Under the pieces are notes generated by a model that did no database searches, was not told where the DNA came from, and saw only the letters and a list, made by a program, of their open reading frames with translations. Of a stretch of DNA of 64,000 bases, positions 35,096 through 45,192 are shown piece by piece. Numbering within the stretch: position 1 is the first letter of the stretch; each line of letters opens with the position of its first letter. The DNA is from CAYQOX01 sp964419335 (GTDB lineage Bacteria; Hinthialibacterota; Hinthialibacteria; Hinthialibacterales; Hinthialibacteraceae). The position numbers were made by a program, and so were the translations under genes. The DNA lies in contig CAYQOX010000003.1 in NCBI GenBank assembly GCA_964419335.1, positions 99,650 to 163,649 on the forward strand, given 5' to 3'.

Positions 35096-36340
35096 TTAAT
35101 CGGTAGGAGATGTATTACTCGGCGGTGCCAGACGTTCGATGGTAGCGGCACCGATTGAATCACCCCATACATTAACCGTGGTACGGCAACGATCCAAGAA
35201 CCAATCTACGGTAAACACCAGGCCGATTCCTTCGAGGGGTAAGTCGACCGCTTGCAGTACGATGACCATGGTAATAAGTCCCGCGTGAGGAATGGCAGCG
35301 GCACCGACAGAAGCTAGCGTAGCAGTCAGGAAGATTAATAATTGCTGGCTCAACTGCAAATCCACCCCGTAGGCTTGGGCGATAAAAATGGCGGCTGCTG
35401 CTTCATACAGAGCGGTTCCATCCATATTAATTGTCGCCCCGATGGGTAGTACGAATGACCCGACTTTGGGAGAGACTTTGTTTTTGTTTTCAACGCAATC
35501 GATGGTCATGGGGAGGGTGGCTGCGCTTGAGTCAGTAGAAAACGCTGTTCCTAAAGCACTTAGCATATTGCGTAAATAGGGAAACACGCGCTTTCTTGCT
35601 ACAAACAGCAAGATCATGGGCAAAATTATCATGCCATGGATCGCGAGGCCAATTAAAACCGTATACACAAATTTCCCGATCTTTACTAATTCAGCCCAAA
35701 CCGCTTCACCGCCTCCTTTCTCACCCAAGATGGAAGCCACCAACGCGAAGATGCCGATCGGGGCAAAGAGCATAATTAGATGGACAATTTTCATCATCGC
35801 CGCATTAAGGCCTTCAAAAAACTTGATTACAGGTTTTCCTGCGTCACCTATCGTAGTCAATACACCTGCGAAGATGAGGGTGCATACGATTACGGCAAGG
35901 ACGTCGTTGTTTGCCATTGCGCCAAAGATGCTATCTGGAATCATCCCCACAAGCAAATCGGTTATGGAAAACTCACGACCTTCGATCACCTCCGGTTTTT
36001 CTGCTTCTAGAATAGAGACTCCAACTCCCGGTTCAAAATAATTGGTGACGATGAGCCCGATGGTGACAGAAATCGAGGTGGTGAAAACGTAATAAGCCAA
36101 GGTGTAACTCCCCATTTTCCCCACTCGGCGTACATCGCCCAATCCCGTAACCCCGACAATCATGGAAGCCATGATTAGGGGGATAATGACCGCTTTTAAG
36201 GCATTCATAAACAGATCACCCAAAAATTCGATGGCTAGCATTTGCGGTCCAAAATACCATCCACAGTAGATTCCCAACACGATTCCCACCAAAATCCCTG
36301 GTAGGATGAATCGGTTCGCTTTATCCCAGAATGAATTCAT
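35096..36340 (-). CDS. dicarboxylate/amino acid:cation symporter (DAACS family)
   Basis: This 414-residue membrane protein has about eight hydrophobic segments and the hairpin-loop motifs of GltP/DctA-type transporters: the Ser-rich AFSTDSSAATLPMTIDCVE, the GATINMDGTALYEAAAAIFI motif and ASVGAAAIPHAGLITMVIVL. The family imports glutamate, aspartate or C4-dicarboxylates with Na+ or H+. The exact substrate is not evident; the Asp in DWFLDRCRTTVNVWGDS matches transporters of this group. It has its own promoter region and no operon partner. Confidence 0.94.
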   Translation of the reverse strand: MNSFWDKANRFILPGILVGIVLGIYCGWYFGPQMLAIEFLGDLFMNALKAVIIPLIMASMIVGVTGLGDVRRVGKMGSYTLAYYVFTTSISVTIGLIVTNYFEPGVGVSILEAEKPEVIEGREFSITDLLVGMIPDSIFGAMANNDVLAVIVCTLIFAGVLTTIGDAGKPVIKFFEGLNAAMMKIVHLIMLFAPIGIFALVASILGEKGGGEAVWAELVKIGKFVYTVLIGLAIHGMIILPMILLFVARKRVFPYLRNMLSALGTAFSTDSSAATLPMTIDCVENKNKVSPKVGSFVLPIGATINMDGTALYEAAAAIFIAQAYGVDLQLSQQLLIFLTATLASVGAAAIPHAGLITMVIVLQAVDLPLEGIGLVFTVDWFLDRCRTTVNVWGDSIGAATIERLAPPSNTSPTD

Positions 36341-36589
36341 AATCCCTCCAATTGACTATGAGTTGAACATAGACTGATTTTCAATCAATGCTGGTGATTC
36401 AGAAAATACAATAAATTACAGGGAAAGCCAATGGATAATTCCACTTTCAAGAATGCGAATGCAACCTGATTTTTCTTTGACTCTATGGTATGTTGTTGAA
36501 ATGAATTATACGAAAGAGTTCGTTTTCAAACCAAAATAGAGACAATTTCAAGAATTCCTAGCTATTTTGAGAAAGTGAGGAAGGGTAGA

Positions 36590-37921
36590 ATGAAGAAACT
36601 TTGTGTTCTTTTATTTTTTTTAGTATTACCATCATCTTCTGTGATTTTTGCTCAACCTGGGGAGGAATACGCAACTCCCCAAGGGGAACAACAACTTCCC
36701 ACCGCCATGCATTCTCCCATGGAAGAAGGGGCTTCTATCACCGTGGGACATGAAGACGCGGATTTGATTGGAAAGGATAACCGGGTTCTTCAGGCTGCGG
36801 TCGATTACATCGCCTCTCTTGGGGGAGGAACCGTGCATATTGCTCCAGGTGAATATACCATGCGTGATTCACTCCACTTACGTAACCATGTAAAAGTCGT
36901 GGGCGTCGAGGGAAAGACGGTTTTGCGGAAAGCCGAAGGGGTGAAATCGAATCTGGCCATGGATGGTGATTACGGGGAGGAACAGATCACTGTAGAAGAC
37001 CCGCATGGTTTTGAAGTTGGTTATGGGGTTACCATACGCGATGATGGATCCGGGGGATTTCATACTACGGTTGCCACAATCACAGGGCGCAGCGGTAATA
37101 CTTTTTCGATCAGCAAACCGCTCAATGCCGATTGTATGGTACGAAATAAGGCTTATGCGGCGACTGTGTTTCCCGTGGTTAGTGGATATCATGTTGAAGG
37201 CGTACATTTAGAAAATTTGACAATTGAAGGCAATCGGGAGAACAACATTCATTTGAATGGATGCCGGGGTGCGGGGATTTTTCTTTTTCGAGGACATGGC
37301 ACCACCATCGAAAACTGCGTAGTGCGTGGCTACAACGGCGATGGTATTAGCTTTCAGCAATCCAACGAGGTTACGGTAACGAATTGTCTCAGTGAGAACA
37401 ATGCTTCTTTGGGATTTCATCCCGGCAGCGGTTCCCAGCGACCTCACGTTCGAGAATGTAGGGCGCGTAGAAACGGGACCGATGGATTGTTTTTGTGTTG
37501 GCGGGTAAGACATGGTGTCTTTGAAAATAACCGTCTTTTGGAGAATGGAAGGTTTGGGATTTCCATCGGTCATAAGGATTCCGATAACATCCTGCGGAAA
37601 AATCTGATACGCGATAATCATGAGAACGGTGTTTTTTTTCGGCTTGAAACTTTTCCCATGTCACCTCACCGCAATGTCTTGGAAGAAAATGTCATCGAAA
37701 ATAACGGGCATGAGCCTGGTACCGCTGCGATTCGCATTCGGGGGGAACCCACCGATCTTGAGTTCATAGGAAATATCATTCGTGATACGCGTCCTGCCTC
37801 TCAACGAACACAAACCGTCGGTTTTCTTCTTGAGGAGAATGTGAGGACGATAAAAAGGAAAGATAACGAGATTGAGGCAGAAGAAGCCGTTGTCGATAAA
37901 CGGAATCCGGATTCTGATTAA
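36590..37921 (+). CDS. secreted right-handed parallel beta-helix protein
   Basis: This protein of 443 residues starts at ATG 36590, where AGGAAGGG gives good spacing; a GTG at 36575 would add five residues. A signal peptide (LCVLLFFLVLPSSSVIFA) is followed by a pectate-lyase-like beta-helix, with the N-terminal DNRVLQAAVDYIASLGGGTV segment and many coils such as NNIHLNGCRGAGIFLFRG. Catalytic residues of a known lyase or hydrolase family are not obvious. It begins a three-gene plus-strand run with a sodium/solute symporter and a GH28 enzyme, so a role in uronate-polysaccharide breakdown is likely. Confidence 0.85.
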   Translation: MKKLCVLLFFLVLPSSSVIFAQPGEEYATPQGEQQLPTAMHSPMEEGASITVGHEDADLIGKDNRVLQAAVDYIASLGGGTVHIAPGEYTMRDSLHLRNHVKVVGVEGKTVLRKAEGVKSNLAMDGDYGEEQITVEDPHGFEVGYGVTIRDDGSGGFHTTVATITGRSGNTFSISKPLNADCMVRNKAYAATVFPVVSGYHVEGVHLENLTIEGNRENNIHLNGCRGAGIFLFRGHGTTIENCVVRGYNGDGISFQQSNEVTVTNCLSENNASLGFHPGSGSQRPHVRECRARRNGTDGLFLCWRVRHGVFENNRLLENGRFGISIGHKDSDNILRKNLIRDNHENGVFFRLETFPMSPHRNVLEENVIENNGHEPGTAAIRIRGEPTDLEFIGNIIRDTRPASQRTQTVGFLLEENVRTIKRKDNEIEAEEAVVDKRNPDSD

Positions 37922-37956
37922 GGTTTTATATCATCGCTATTGAATGGGGGAGGTAG

Positions 37957-39642
37957 ATGGAATATACCGTTCTTCTTGTGGCTGGGCTTTATTTCGCTCT
38001 CACTTTGGCGGTGGGATTTTGGGTTGCATATGGCGAGAAGAAACTCGCCGCTGATTATTTTCTCGCAGGACGAAAATTACCTTGGTATGCCATTTCCTTG
38101 TCCATGACGGGCTCCAATATTGGCACCGAGCATTTTATCGGGATGGTGGGGACTGCTTATGCTTTTGGATTGGCGCCTGCGACTTTCGAATGGGGGAACT
38201 TTATCCCCTATTCGATTTTAGCGTGGATTTTTCTTCCTTATTTTTTTCGGAAGAAACTCTATACGATCCCTGAGTTTTTAGAACGCCGTTATCTATCTTC
38301 GACCCGATCGGTTTTCGCGGGTCTTACTCTTTTTCATATGGTGTTGGTGGTATTGGCTCCGGCACTCTATGCCGGGGGTCGTATTTTGTATGAAATGACA
38401 CTGCGTGAGGAAATTACTTCGTTCAATTGGGGCTTCATGGGATGTGTGCTTTTGATTTCAGCAGCCACGGCTGCTTATTGCATTTATGGTGGGTTGGCCT
38501 CGGTGGTTTGGACAGATGTATTGCAAGTTCTGGTTTTGATCGTTGGCGGATTGATTCTTATTGGGATTGGTGTATGGCATATTGGCGGTTTTTCGGAGGT
38601 GATTGAGGCTAATCGGGAAGCGACAGCCGAGGGATTCAGCCGCCTGAGTCTCATTTTGCCTTCCCATCATCCTGTGTCTCCCTGGACAGGAGTGGCGACG
38701 TTTTGGTTTACGCTTTCTCTTTGGTATGTGGGCACCAACCAATTTTACATACAACGCTGTCTGGGCGCGCGCAGTGAGTGGGATGCGAAAATGGGGGTCA
38801 TTGGCTGTGCATATATTAAATTCATTTTACCGTTCATCATTGTGTTTCCGGGATTGGTTGCTTTTGCCTATTTTGGTCCGGGAGTAAAAGAAGATGCAGT
38901 GTATGTCAAAATGATCAATGTGTTTCTCCATCCTGTGGGGAAGGGGATTCTGCTCGCGGCTTTGATTGCCGCTATCATGAGTACTGTATCCAGCGTATTA
39001 AATTCTGCCTCGACCATTTGGTCGATCGATATTCATAAGCGCTACATCCAGCCCCACGCTGAGGAGGGCGATTTGGTTACAGTAGGACGCTGGTCAACTT
39101 TTGTCATTATCTTGATAGGTACGTGCTTCGCACCAGTACTTTTGTATTGGGAGGGAGGCATTTTTATTTATATCCAGGATATGGCCGCTTTTTTGGCTCC
39201 ACCCATATGCGTGATTTTTTTGGCTGCATTTTTATGGTCACGGGCTCATGGCCGGGCAGCTACGTTTACCCTAATCGTTGGTATTCTTAGTGGAATTGCC
39301 ATCAAAGTTTTTACTCAAATTGTAACGGTAGAAAATATTCCCTGGCTAGCACCTAATTACAGTTATTCTCATTATGCTTTGGTAACTCTTAGTCAAACCT
39401 TGGATCCCTTGCTTAATCGTGCTGCCGCCAATTGGGTCTTGTGTCTTTTCGCACTCACCGTAAGTACTTATCTCATTCCAAGGGCGGCCCATGATACGTA
39501 TGATCCAGATTGTATTTGGAATACCCGGTGGGCGCGTTTGCCAGAAAACGAACGCTCTTTCAATCGTGGCATTCACAATTTAATGTTATGGTGGATTGTG
39601 ATGATGTTGATTTCGATTACTCTATTCGTTGTATTTCGATAA
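37957..39642 (+). CDS. sodium/solute symporter (SSS family)
   Basis: This 561-residue protein has about 14 hydrophobic segments and begins with the SSS-type LAVGFWVAYGEKKLAADYFL. It also has the SMTGSNIGTEHFIGMVGTAY motif of SGLT-like transporters. These use the Na+ gradient to import sugars, myo-inositol or organic acids. It lies between the beta-helix protein and GH28, with 35- and 24-base gaps, so the likely cargo is a sugar or uronate released by those enzymes (inference). GGGGGAGG precedes ATG 37957. Confidence 0.93.
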   Translation: MEYTVLLVAGLYFALTLAVGFWVAYGEKKLAADYFLAGRKLPWYAISLSMTGSNIGTEHFIGMVGTAYAFGLAPATFEWGNFIPYSILAWIFLPYFFRKKLYTIPEFLERRYLSSTRSVFAGLTLFHMVLVVLAPALYAGGRILYEMTLREEITSFNWGFMGCVLLISAATAAYCIYGGLASVVWTDVLQVLVLIVGGLILIGIGVWHIGGFSEVIEANREATAEGFSRLSLILPSHHPVSPWTGVATFWFTLSLWYVGTNQFYIQRCLGARSEWDAKMGVIGCAYIKFILPFIIVFPGLVAFAYFGPGVKEDAVYVKMINVFLHPVGKGILLAALIAAIMSTVSSVLNSASTIWSIDIHKRYIQPHAEEGDLVTVGRWSTFVIILIGTCFAPVLLYWEGGIFIYIQDMAAFLAPPICVIFLAAFLWSRAHGRAATFTLIVGILSGIAIKVFTQIVTVENIPWLAPNYSYSHYALVTLSQTLDPLLNRAAANWVLCLFALTVSTYLIPRAAHDTYDPDCIWNTRWARLPENERSFNRGIHNLMLWWIVMMLISITLFVVFR

Positions 39643-39666
39643 GAACTATCAAATGAGGAGAAGATT

Positions 39667-41265
39667 ATGCTCTTGAAACGGTTGGTTCGTCCTATTGTCG
39701 CTTTCATTTTTTCCGTATCTATGGTTGGTGCTGAGCCGGTAGAAACTTTCTATTCGGTCAAGGATTTCGAGGCCAAAGGCGATGGGAAAACGCTCGACAC
39801 GGGCGCGATTCAAAGTGCCATTAATGAGGCGAGTGAAAATGGTGGGGGAACTGTTTACTTTCCCGCAGGAACCTATTTTAGCGGAACGATCTTTATGAAA
39901 GATGACATTACGCTGTACTTTGATTCTGGGGCTACCTTATTGGGAAGTGATAACGAAGAAGATTATCCGCAAATGCGTCCTTCCTTACGTTCCTATACGG
40001 AGAATTATGTAAATCAAAGTTTAATCGTAGGTGAAGGTCTCTCGAACATTGGAATTCGGGGGCAGGGAACGATCGATGGCAACGGTTCGGAGTTTCAATG
40101 GAAAGAGTATGAGAACCGCCCTTACGTCATTCGCTTTATCGATTGTCAGAATATTTTGATAGAAAATATCAATCTCAAAAATTCTCCCATGTGGATGCAG
40201 CATTATCTCGCTTGTGAAAAGATTCGGATTCGCGGTATAACGGTCGATAATCACGTGACTTATAATAATGACGGTCTTGACTTAGATAGTTGTGTGGATG
40301 TGGTGGTTTCCGATTGCATCATTAGTTCTGATGACGACGCTTTGTGTTTGAAAAGTACCACGAGCATTCCATGTGAGAATATTACCATTACCAATAGCGT
40401 ATTAAGCAGTCATTGTAATGCTTTTAAAATGGGGACGGAGTCCAACGGCGGATTCAAGAATATTACTTTTTCGAATTCGACTATTACCTCTCCGAATGAA
40501 CTTGAAAGCATGTATGGCGAAGACCGGGGGCTGGCGGGGATCGCGCTTGAAATCGTCGATGGCGGAGAAATGGAGGGGATTTCGATTTCCAATATTACCA
40601 TGAAGGGGATCACGACCCCAATTTTCTTACGCTTGGGAAACCGGGCACGTCCATTCAGTGAAGAGGCTCCCAAACCAGGTATGGGGCAAATGCGGAATAT
40701 TACGATTAGCAATATTGTGGCAACCGAGGCTTCTAAAATTGGATGTTCGATCACGGGGTTGCCGAATCATCCTATTCAAAATGTGTCACTTAGCAATATT
40801 AATTTAACTTTTGATGGGGGTGGTTCTACAGAAGACGCAGAGAAAGAAGTTCCCGAGCGTCCCGAGGCCTATCCTGAATCTACCATGTTTGGGGTGCTTC
40901 CAGCCTATGGTTTTTATGTGCGTCATGTAGAGGGATTGAGGTTTGAAAATGTGGAATTGAAATGGAATGAGACCGATAGACGTCCTGCGGTGATGCTGGA
41001 TGATGTTAAAAAATTGCATATTTCCGATATGACGGGGCAAAGTCATGAAGATGGGATTGCAATGATGGTTTTTCGTGATGTTATCAGTGCCATAATCCGT
41101 GGTTGCCGTGCTACAGAAAACACCGAAGTTTTCTTACGTGCCGAGGGAAAGACGGACGAGATTTACTTGTTTGCCAATGATTTCACGCGTGCGAAGAAAA
41201 CGTTTATTTATGGAGAGGGTGTTTCAAAGACGGCCATTTATCAAACGGCAAATAAGTTTCGTTAA
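39667..41265 (+). CDS. glycoside hydrolase family 28 (polygalacturonase-type)
   Basis: This 532-residue secreted protein has a signal peptide (about 1-22, ending VGA) and the GH28 beta-helix. The start is FEAKGDGKTLDTGAIQSAIN. The catalytic region has NNDGLDLDSC and ISSDDDALCLKS, which correspond to the NTD and DD motifs, followed by SSHCNAFKMGTES in place of the usual GHG motif. The family cleaves alpha-1,4-galacturonan or related pectin links; the third motif variant is seen in exo-acting and rhamnogalacturonan subgroups. AGGAG lies upstream. Its stop is only three bases from the stop of the convergent glycosyltransferase gene. Confidence 0.93.
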   Translation: MLLKRLVRPIVAFIFSVSMVGAEPVETFYSVKDFEAKGDGKTLDTGAIQSAINEASENGGGTVYFPAGTYFSGTIFMKDDITLYFDSGATLLGSDNEEDYPQMRPSLRSYTENYVNQSLIVGEGLSNIGIRGQGTIDGNGSEFQWKEYENRPYVIRFIDCQNILIENINLKNSPMWMQHYLACEKIRIRGITVDNHVTYNNDGLDLDSCVDVVVSDCIISSDDDALCLKSTTSIPCENITITNSVLSSHCNAFKMGTESNGGFKNITFSNSTITSPNELESMYGEDRGLAGIALEIVDGGEMEGISISNITMKGITTPIFLRLGNRARPFSEEAPKPGMGQMRNITISNIVATEASKIGCSITGLPNHPIQNVSLSNINLTFDGGGSTEDAEKEVPERPEAYPESTMFGVLPAYGFYVRHVEGLRFENVELKWNETDRRPAVMLDDVKKLHISDMTGQSHEDGIAMMVFRDVISAIIRGCRATENTEVFLRAEGKTDEIYLFANDFTRAKKTFIYGEGVSKTAIYQTANKFR

Positions 41266-41268
41266 TTC

Positions 41269-42231
41269 TTACAATATTGGAAATTTTTCCTTGATCACGT
41301 AGGTTTTTTTCTGTTGGCCTTCGTGATAGACGCGGGTAATGAGTTCGGCCAGAAGACCAATCATGAGGATTTGTATTCCTGCGAGAGCGAAGAAGACAGC
41401 AAGTAAGAGAAAGGGGTTATCACTGGCTTGATCTCCTTCGATGTATTTTTCGTAAGCGACTTCGAATACACAAATAAAGGCGCCAAAATTAAATAGAAGG
41501 CCCACGGCGCCAAAAAAGTGCATGGGCCGGGTGATATAACTCCCCAATAGAATCAATAAGGGCAAATCCAATAGAACCTTAAAGGTTTTCGCCATGCTAT
41601 ATTTGGATTTCCCCTTGGTGCGTGGGTAGTGGGAGACTTCTACTTCTCCCACACGTGCGCCTTGCCAATATCCATAGATAGAGATAAAGCGATGCATTTC
41701 TCCATAGAGTTCAATTTGGTCTAAGATTTCTTTTCGATAGGCTTTAAGGGTACATCCGTGATCATGAAGCCGCACACCGGTCACTCGCGAGATGATCCAA
41801 TTGGCAATCCGCGAGGGGACTACTTTTGTTAACCAGGGATCATGGCGGTCTTTTCTCCAACCACTCACGATGTCGTAGCCTTCATCGAGTTTTGCTAGCA
41901 GTTTGGGAATATCGGCCGGATCATTTTGTCCATCCGAGTCCATCATTACCAAGATGTCTCCATTGGCATGGTCGATTCCTGCATTCAGGGCAGCGGTTTG
42001 GCCAAAGTTACGCTTCAGCAATAGGAGCATTATATGTTGATCGTTTTGCGCCAGTTCTCGCAAAACGTCTACCGAACCATCACGGCTGCCGTCATCGGAA
42101 AAGATAATCTCGTAACTGCGATGCAAGGATTCCATAACCTCTTTGATGGCTTGGTAAAGAGTTCGAAGATTTTCTACTTCATTGAATACGGGTAGGATAA
42201 GTGATATTTCGGGTTTATTTTTTTGATCCAC
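41269..42231 (-). CDS. family 2 glycosyltransferase (polyprenyl-phosphate type)
   Basis: This 320-residue protein has an N-terminal GT-A domain with ISLILPVFNEVENLRTLY, IIFSDDGSRDGSVDVLREL and the DSDGQNDP metal site. A short acceptor region has RVTGVRLHDHGCTLKAYR. Two C-terminal membrane helices span about 230-300. The layout matches GtrB/ArnC/Dpm1-type enzymes, which transfer a sugar from a nucleotide donor to polyprenyl phosphate for export. The sugar cannot be read from the sequence. It could supply sugars for surface glycans or protein glycosylation. It is monocistronic. Confidence 0.93.
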   Translation of the reverse strand: MDQKNKPEISLILPVFNEVENLRTLYQAIKEVMESLHRSYEIIFSDDGSRDGSVDVLRELAQNDQHIMLLLLKRNFGQTAALNAGIDHANGDILVMMDSDGQNDPADIPKLLAKLDEGYDIVSGWRKDRHDPWLTKVVPSRIANWIISRVTGVRLHDHGCTLKAYRKEILDQIELYGEMHRFISIYGYWQGARVGEVEVSHYPRTKGKSKYSMAKTFKVLLDLPLLILLGSYITRPMHFFGAVGLLFNFGAFICVFEVAYEKYIEGDQASDNPFLLLAVFFALAGIQILMIGLLAELITRVYHEGQQKKTYVIKEKFPIL

Positions 42232-42429
42232 GAGTGGATTCCTCTGTATTATTGTTGAGAGAACGGCTTCAATGATTGATTAACGAATTCGTATGTTAAG
42301 TGAGTTTATAAGAGAATCGGGTTGCAGGTCAATCAACGTATTCTAGGATTTGGTTGACAACTTGTTTTTCGCGGTCAATTTGGTTATGATGATTCATTTG
42401 AATTATCTTTTCTTTACAACGAGGTTGCA

Positions 42430-42870
42430 ATGCTAGCCAAACAGAAAAATCTATATGAATACGAGATAAGCCGTTTTCAAGAATTGCTTCAGAATGATCA
42501 AAAGTACGCTTTTGAACGTTATGGATTAACCTTATTATATAGTTTGCCTCCCGAAGAAACCTTTCAATGGATAAAAGATTTTGGTTGGAAAGGGAAAGAG
42601 GCCTTGGATTATTACAATCAAGGCACCCTGGAGTGTCAAGAAGGCAAATTTAAAGAGGCCCTGAAAAATTTTAAAAAAGCGGAATCCATGGATTGTGAAC
42701 AGCCGGAACTCTTTTTTAATATCGCGGCAGTCCATGAGGAACTTGGGAACACCTCCCAAGCAAAGGAATACTATCAGAAGTATATCGACGCAGTCGAAAA
42801 ATACGATGAAATCCCCAAATCTCTGCAAAAAGAGCTCGATGAAGTGCGAGAACACTTAAAAACGCTCTAA
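42430..42870 (+). CDS. small TPR protein
   Basis: This 146-residue cytoplasmic protein is wholly helical. At about 60-130 it has two tetratricopeptide-like pairs, ALDYYNQGTLECQEGKFKEA and PELFFNIAAVHEELGNTSQA. TPR proteins act as protein-binding adaptors. No partner can be read from the sequence. The start, ATG 42430, follows ACGAGG, and no operon neighbour is close. Confidence 0.75.
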   Translation: MLAKQKNLYEYEISRFQELLQNDQKYAFERYGLTLLYSLPPEETFQWIKDFGWKGKEALDYYNQGTLECQEGKFKEALKNFKKAESMDCEQPELFFNIAAVHEELGNTSQAKEYYQKYIDAVEKYDEIPKSLQKELDEVREHLKTL

Positions 42871-43205
42871 ATGTTCCGATAATAGAATAATTAAAAGACA
42901 TAAAAGTCTGAAAAAGCGAGTTTTTTCTTGCAGATAACTAAATTCACTGTAAGATAGGTTAAGTTTGGAAAGATTATGTTGGTTGTCAAAGCAACCCTCT
43001 TAAACGTCGTTTTTTAGACAATTTACTATTGCGCATTTTTTAAAGTGTGCTAAAGTGGTTATGTCTGCTTACCCCTATGTGGGGTATATTGTACATGTGT
43101 GAGGTGTAAAATTCAGTTTTTCCAGTACATAAGGGACATTCCTAATGTTCTTGGTCTATGGGACCTTGAATCTCCACGCTGTGGGTGAAAGGTGAGGAGT
43201 ATGAT
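42871..43205. other. intergenic region before the LysM amidase
   Basis: About 335 bases without a gene. It has an AT hairpin GAAAAA/TTTTTTC at 42910-42927, which may terminate the TPR gene, and a perfect TACCCC/GGGGTA hairpin at 43070-43086. Two short hairpins (GGTC/GACC and CCAC/GTGG) lie just before the GAGGAG ribosome site. They suggest a structured leader on the amidase transcript. No riboswitch family was recognised. Confidence 0.5.
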
Positions 43206-45047
43206 ATGTTGGGTTTTGAGTATGTAAAAGACTGGGAAAAGAAGATGAGTATTTTATGGAATAGAAATCTGGGGTGTGCTTTTCTTTTATTCTTTATTCT
43301 ATTATTCTTGCCCGCGATTCAAGCCGAAGCGGCCCCTACTCTCAAGGGGGTTTGGGTCAGCGATTATGTAACCTATACCCATATATGTCTAAAACTTGAC
43401 TCTCGTTCTTTTTCGGCTGATGTGGTAACCCTCACGGACGAACATATCATGATTACCGTTGCCAACGGTAAACAAGGGGATTTTAGCCGTGAATATTCGG
43501 TAGATAGCGTTACCATAGACAAATTGGTTATTTCTGAGGAGCGAAAAAAGGGTGAATTGGTTATTACCGTTCCTTTCAATGATAATGTTAATCTCAAAGG
43601 GATGGAATGGCACAAATGGGATTATATGATCACGGTGGATATCCCGCTTATACGTCCTAACCATTCTCGCATCCCGACTGAAGAATATCTGCACGATTTT
43701 AAACTGAACGGGGGCAAGGTGGTCATCATTGATCCTGGTCATGGTGGTTTTGATCCAGGTGCCGAAGCGCGAATTACTAAAACCCCGCGCATGCAGGAAA
43801 AAGACCTTGCCTTGGATATTTCTCGTCGTTTAAAAAATAAATTCGATGATGATCCGATGATTGCCTCCTACCTTACTCGAGACGGTGATTATTTGCCTGT
43901 GCCTTTTGGAGCCAAAGGCAGTGGTTCAAAGAATCGAATGAAAGATTATATTCGCGAATCCCTCTGGTATCGCCAACAATTGGCTAAGGAATATCGTGGA
44001 GATATTTATATTTCTGTCCATTTTAATGCACCTCATCCCCGAACCAGCCATTGGGCCGCCCGCGGATTTGAGATTTATTATTTAGGGGAAGACAAACTCG
44101 ATGAGGTTTATAACCGGGATTTGGAAGCGTTGAAAGAAATGCATAACGAAATAGAAGAGGAAGACGGTCTTCTTTCTTTCGTCTCGCAACTCAAGCGAGA
44201 TAAAATTCCTTATGATAGTATGATGGTTGCGGGCTATATCACCCAAGAAGTAAAAAATGTTCCTGGAATGGTACTGCGTGATCCCGCGTTAAAACCAAAC
44301 CGCTTTATCGTGATTCAACAATCTAATATGCCTTCGGTGTTGGTGGAATGTGGGTTTATAACTCATCCTACAGAACATGAATTCTTTCGAGCGGATAAGA
44401 ATCGTGATCGTTTTGTAAAAGCGGTTTATGATGCGGTACGAAAATTCATTAATCCCACGGATCATATCCCGGTGTTAACCTTGTTGGAAGAACAACAAAA
44501 GGAATTGATTAAACCGAAAACGGCTTCGTCGAGTCCACCATCCTATATCTATTATAACGTTCGCCGTGGTGATTCACTCTCCAAAATTGCTCAAAATTAT
44601 AACACGTCGGTGGCGACTTTACGTCGATTGAATGGCCGGGTGATTGGACGAGGGGATACCATCCGGGTAGGGGCAAAACTGAAGATTCCTCAATCGGGGA
44701 AAACCCCTTCTATTCCCCCTTCTGCGAAGCCTATTACTTATACTGTTCAACGCAACGATACCTTAGGGAAAATTGCTCAGAAATTTGATACGGATGTGAC
44801 CACGATCAAACAGTTGAATAATAAGCGCACGAATACGATTTATCGTAATGAAAAATTAAAGATCATGCCGGGCGTAAAAAGAGGAAGTAGCCTGGCTTCG
44901 GCGAAACCATCAACTTATACGGTGCAGTCCAACGATACATTAGGAAAAATCGCCGATCGCTTCAATACAACGGTTAAAGCCTTGCAGAATGCTAACAATA
45001 TTCGGGGAACCATCATCCACAAGGGTGATAAGCTATTCATTCCGTAA
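43206..45047 (+). CDS. N-acetylmuramoyl-L-alanine amidase with three LysM domains
   Basis: This secreted cell-wall hydrolase cuts the bond between N-acetylmuramic acid and L-alanine. An N-terminal signal segment (LLFFILLFLPAIQAEA) is followed by an AMIN-like beta domain. The zinc amidase domain (AmiC type) comes next, with VIIDPGHGGFDPGAEA, QEKDLALDISRRL, DIYISVHFNAPHP and VLVECGFITHPTEHEF. Three C-terminal LysM modules (about residues 440-613) bind peptidoglycan glycans. I chose ATG 43206 with GAGGAG six bases upstream. An ATG 39 bases later would give a more usual signal peptide. It probably acts in daughter-cell separation or sacculus remodelling. Confidence 0.95.
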   Translation: MLGFEYVKDWEKKMSILWNRNLGCAFLLFFILLFLPAIQAEAAPTLKGVWVSDYVTYTHICLKLDSRSFSADVVTLTDEHIMITVANGKQGDFSREYSVDSVTIDKLVISEERKKGELVITVPFNDNVNLKGMEWHKWDYMITVDIPLIRPNHSRIPTEEYLHDFKLNGGKVVIIDPGHGGFDPGAEARITKTPRMQEKDLALDISRRLKNKFDDDPMIASYLTRDGDYLPVPFGAKGSGSKNRMKDYIRESLWYRQQLAKEYRGDIYISVHFNAPHPRTSHWAARGFEIYYLGEDKLDEVYNRDLEALKEMHNEIEEEDGLLSFVSQLKRDKIPYDSMMVAGYITQEVKNVPGMVLRDPALKPNRFIVIQQSNMPSVLVECGFITHPTEHEFFRADKNRDRFVKAVYDAVRKFINPTDHIPVLTLLEEQQKELIKPKTASSSPPSYIYYNVRRGDSLSKIAQNYNTSVATLRRLNGRVIGRGDTIRVGAKLKIPQSGKTPSIPPSAKPITYTVQRNDTLGKIAQKFDTDVTTIKQLNNKRTNTIYRNEKLKIMPGVKRGSSLASAKPSTYTVQSNDTLGKIADRFNTTVKALQNANNIRGTIIHKGDKLFIP

Positions 45048-45192
45048 ACGTTATAGACGTCAAGACATACTTACGTGTAAGTGCTTCAAGGCGAGCATCC
45101 ATGGGTTTTCCTCGCATGAAAAGGAGGAAAGCATTATAATAGTCTTGTATTTTTGAATTTGAAATGAATCAATTTCATGAGTTTTTCTTTTT

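Noticed and set aside
45069..45082. ACTTACGTGTAAGT palindrome after the amidase gene
   Set aside because: Short and single; no support for an operator or terminator.
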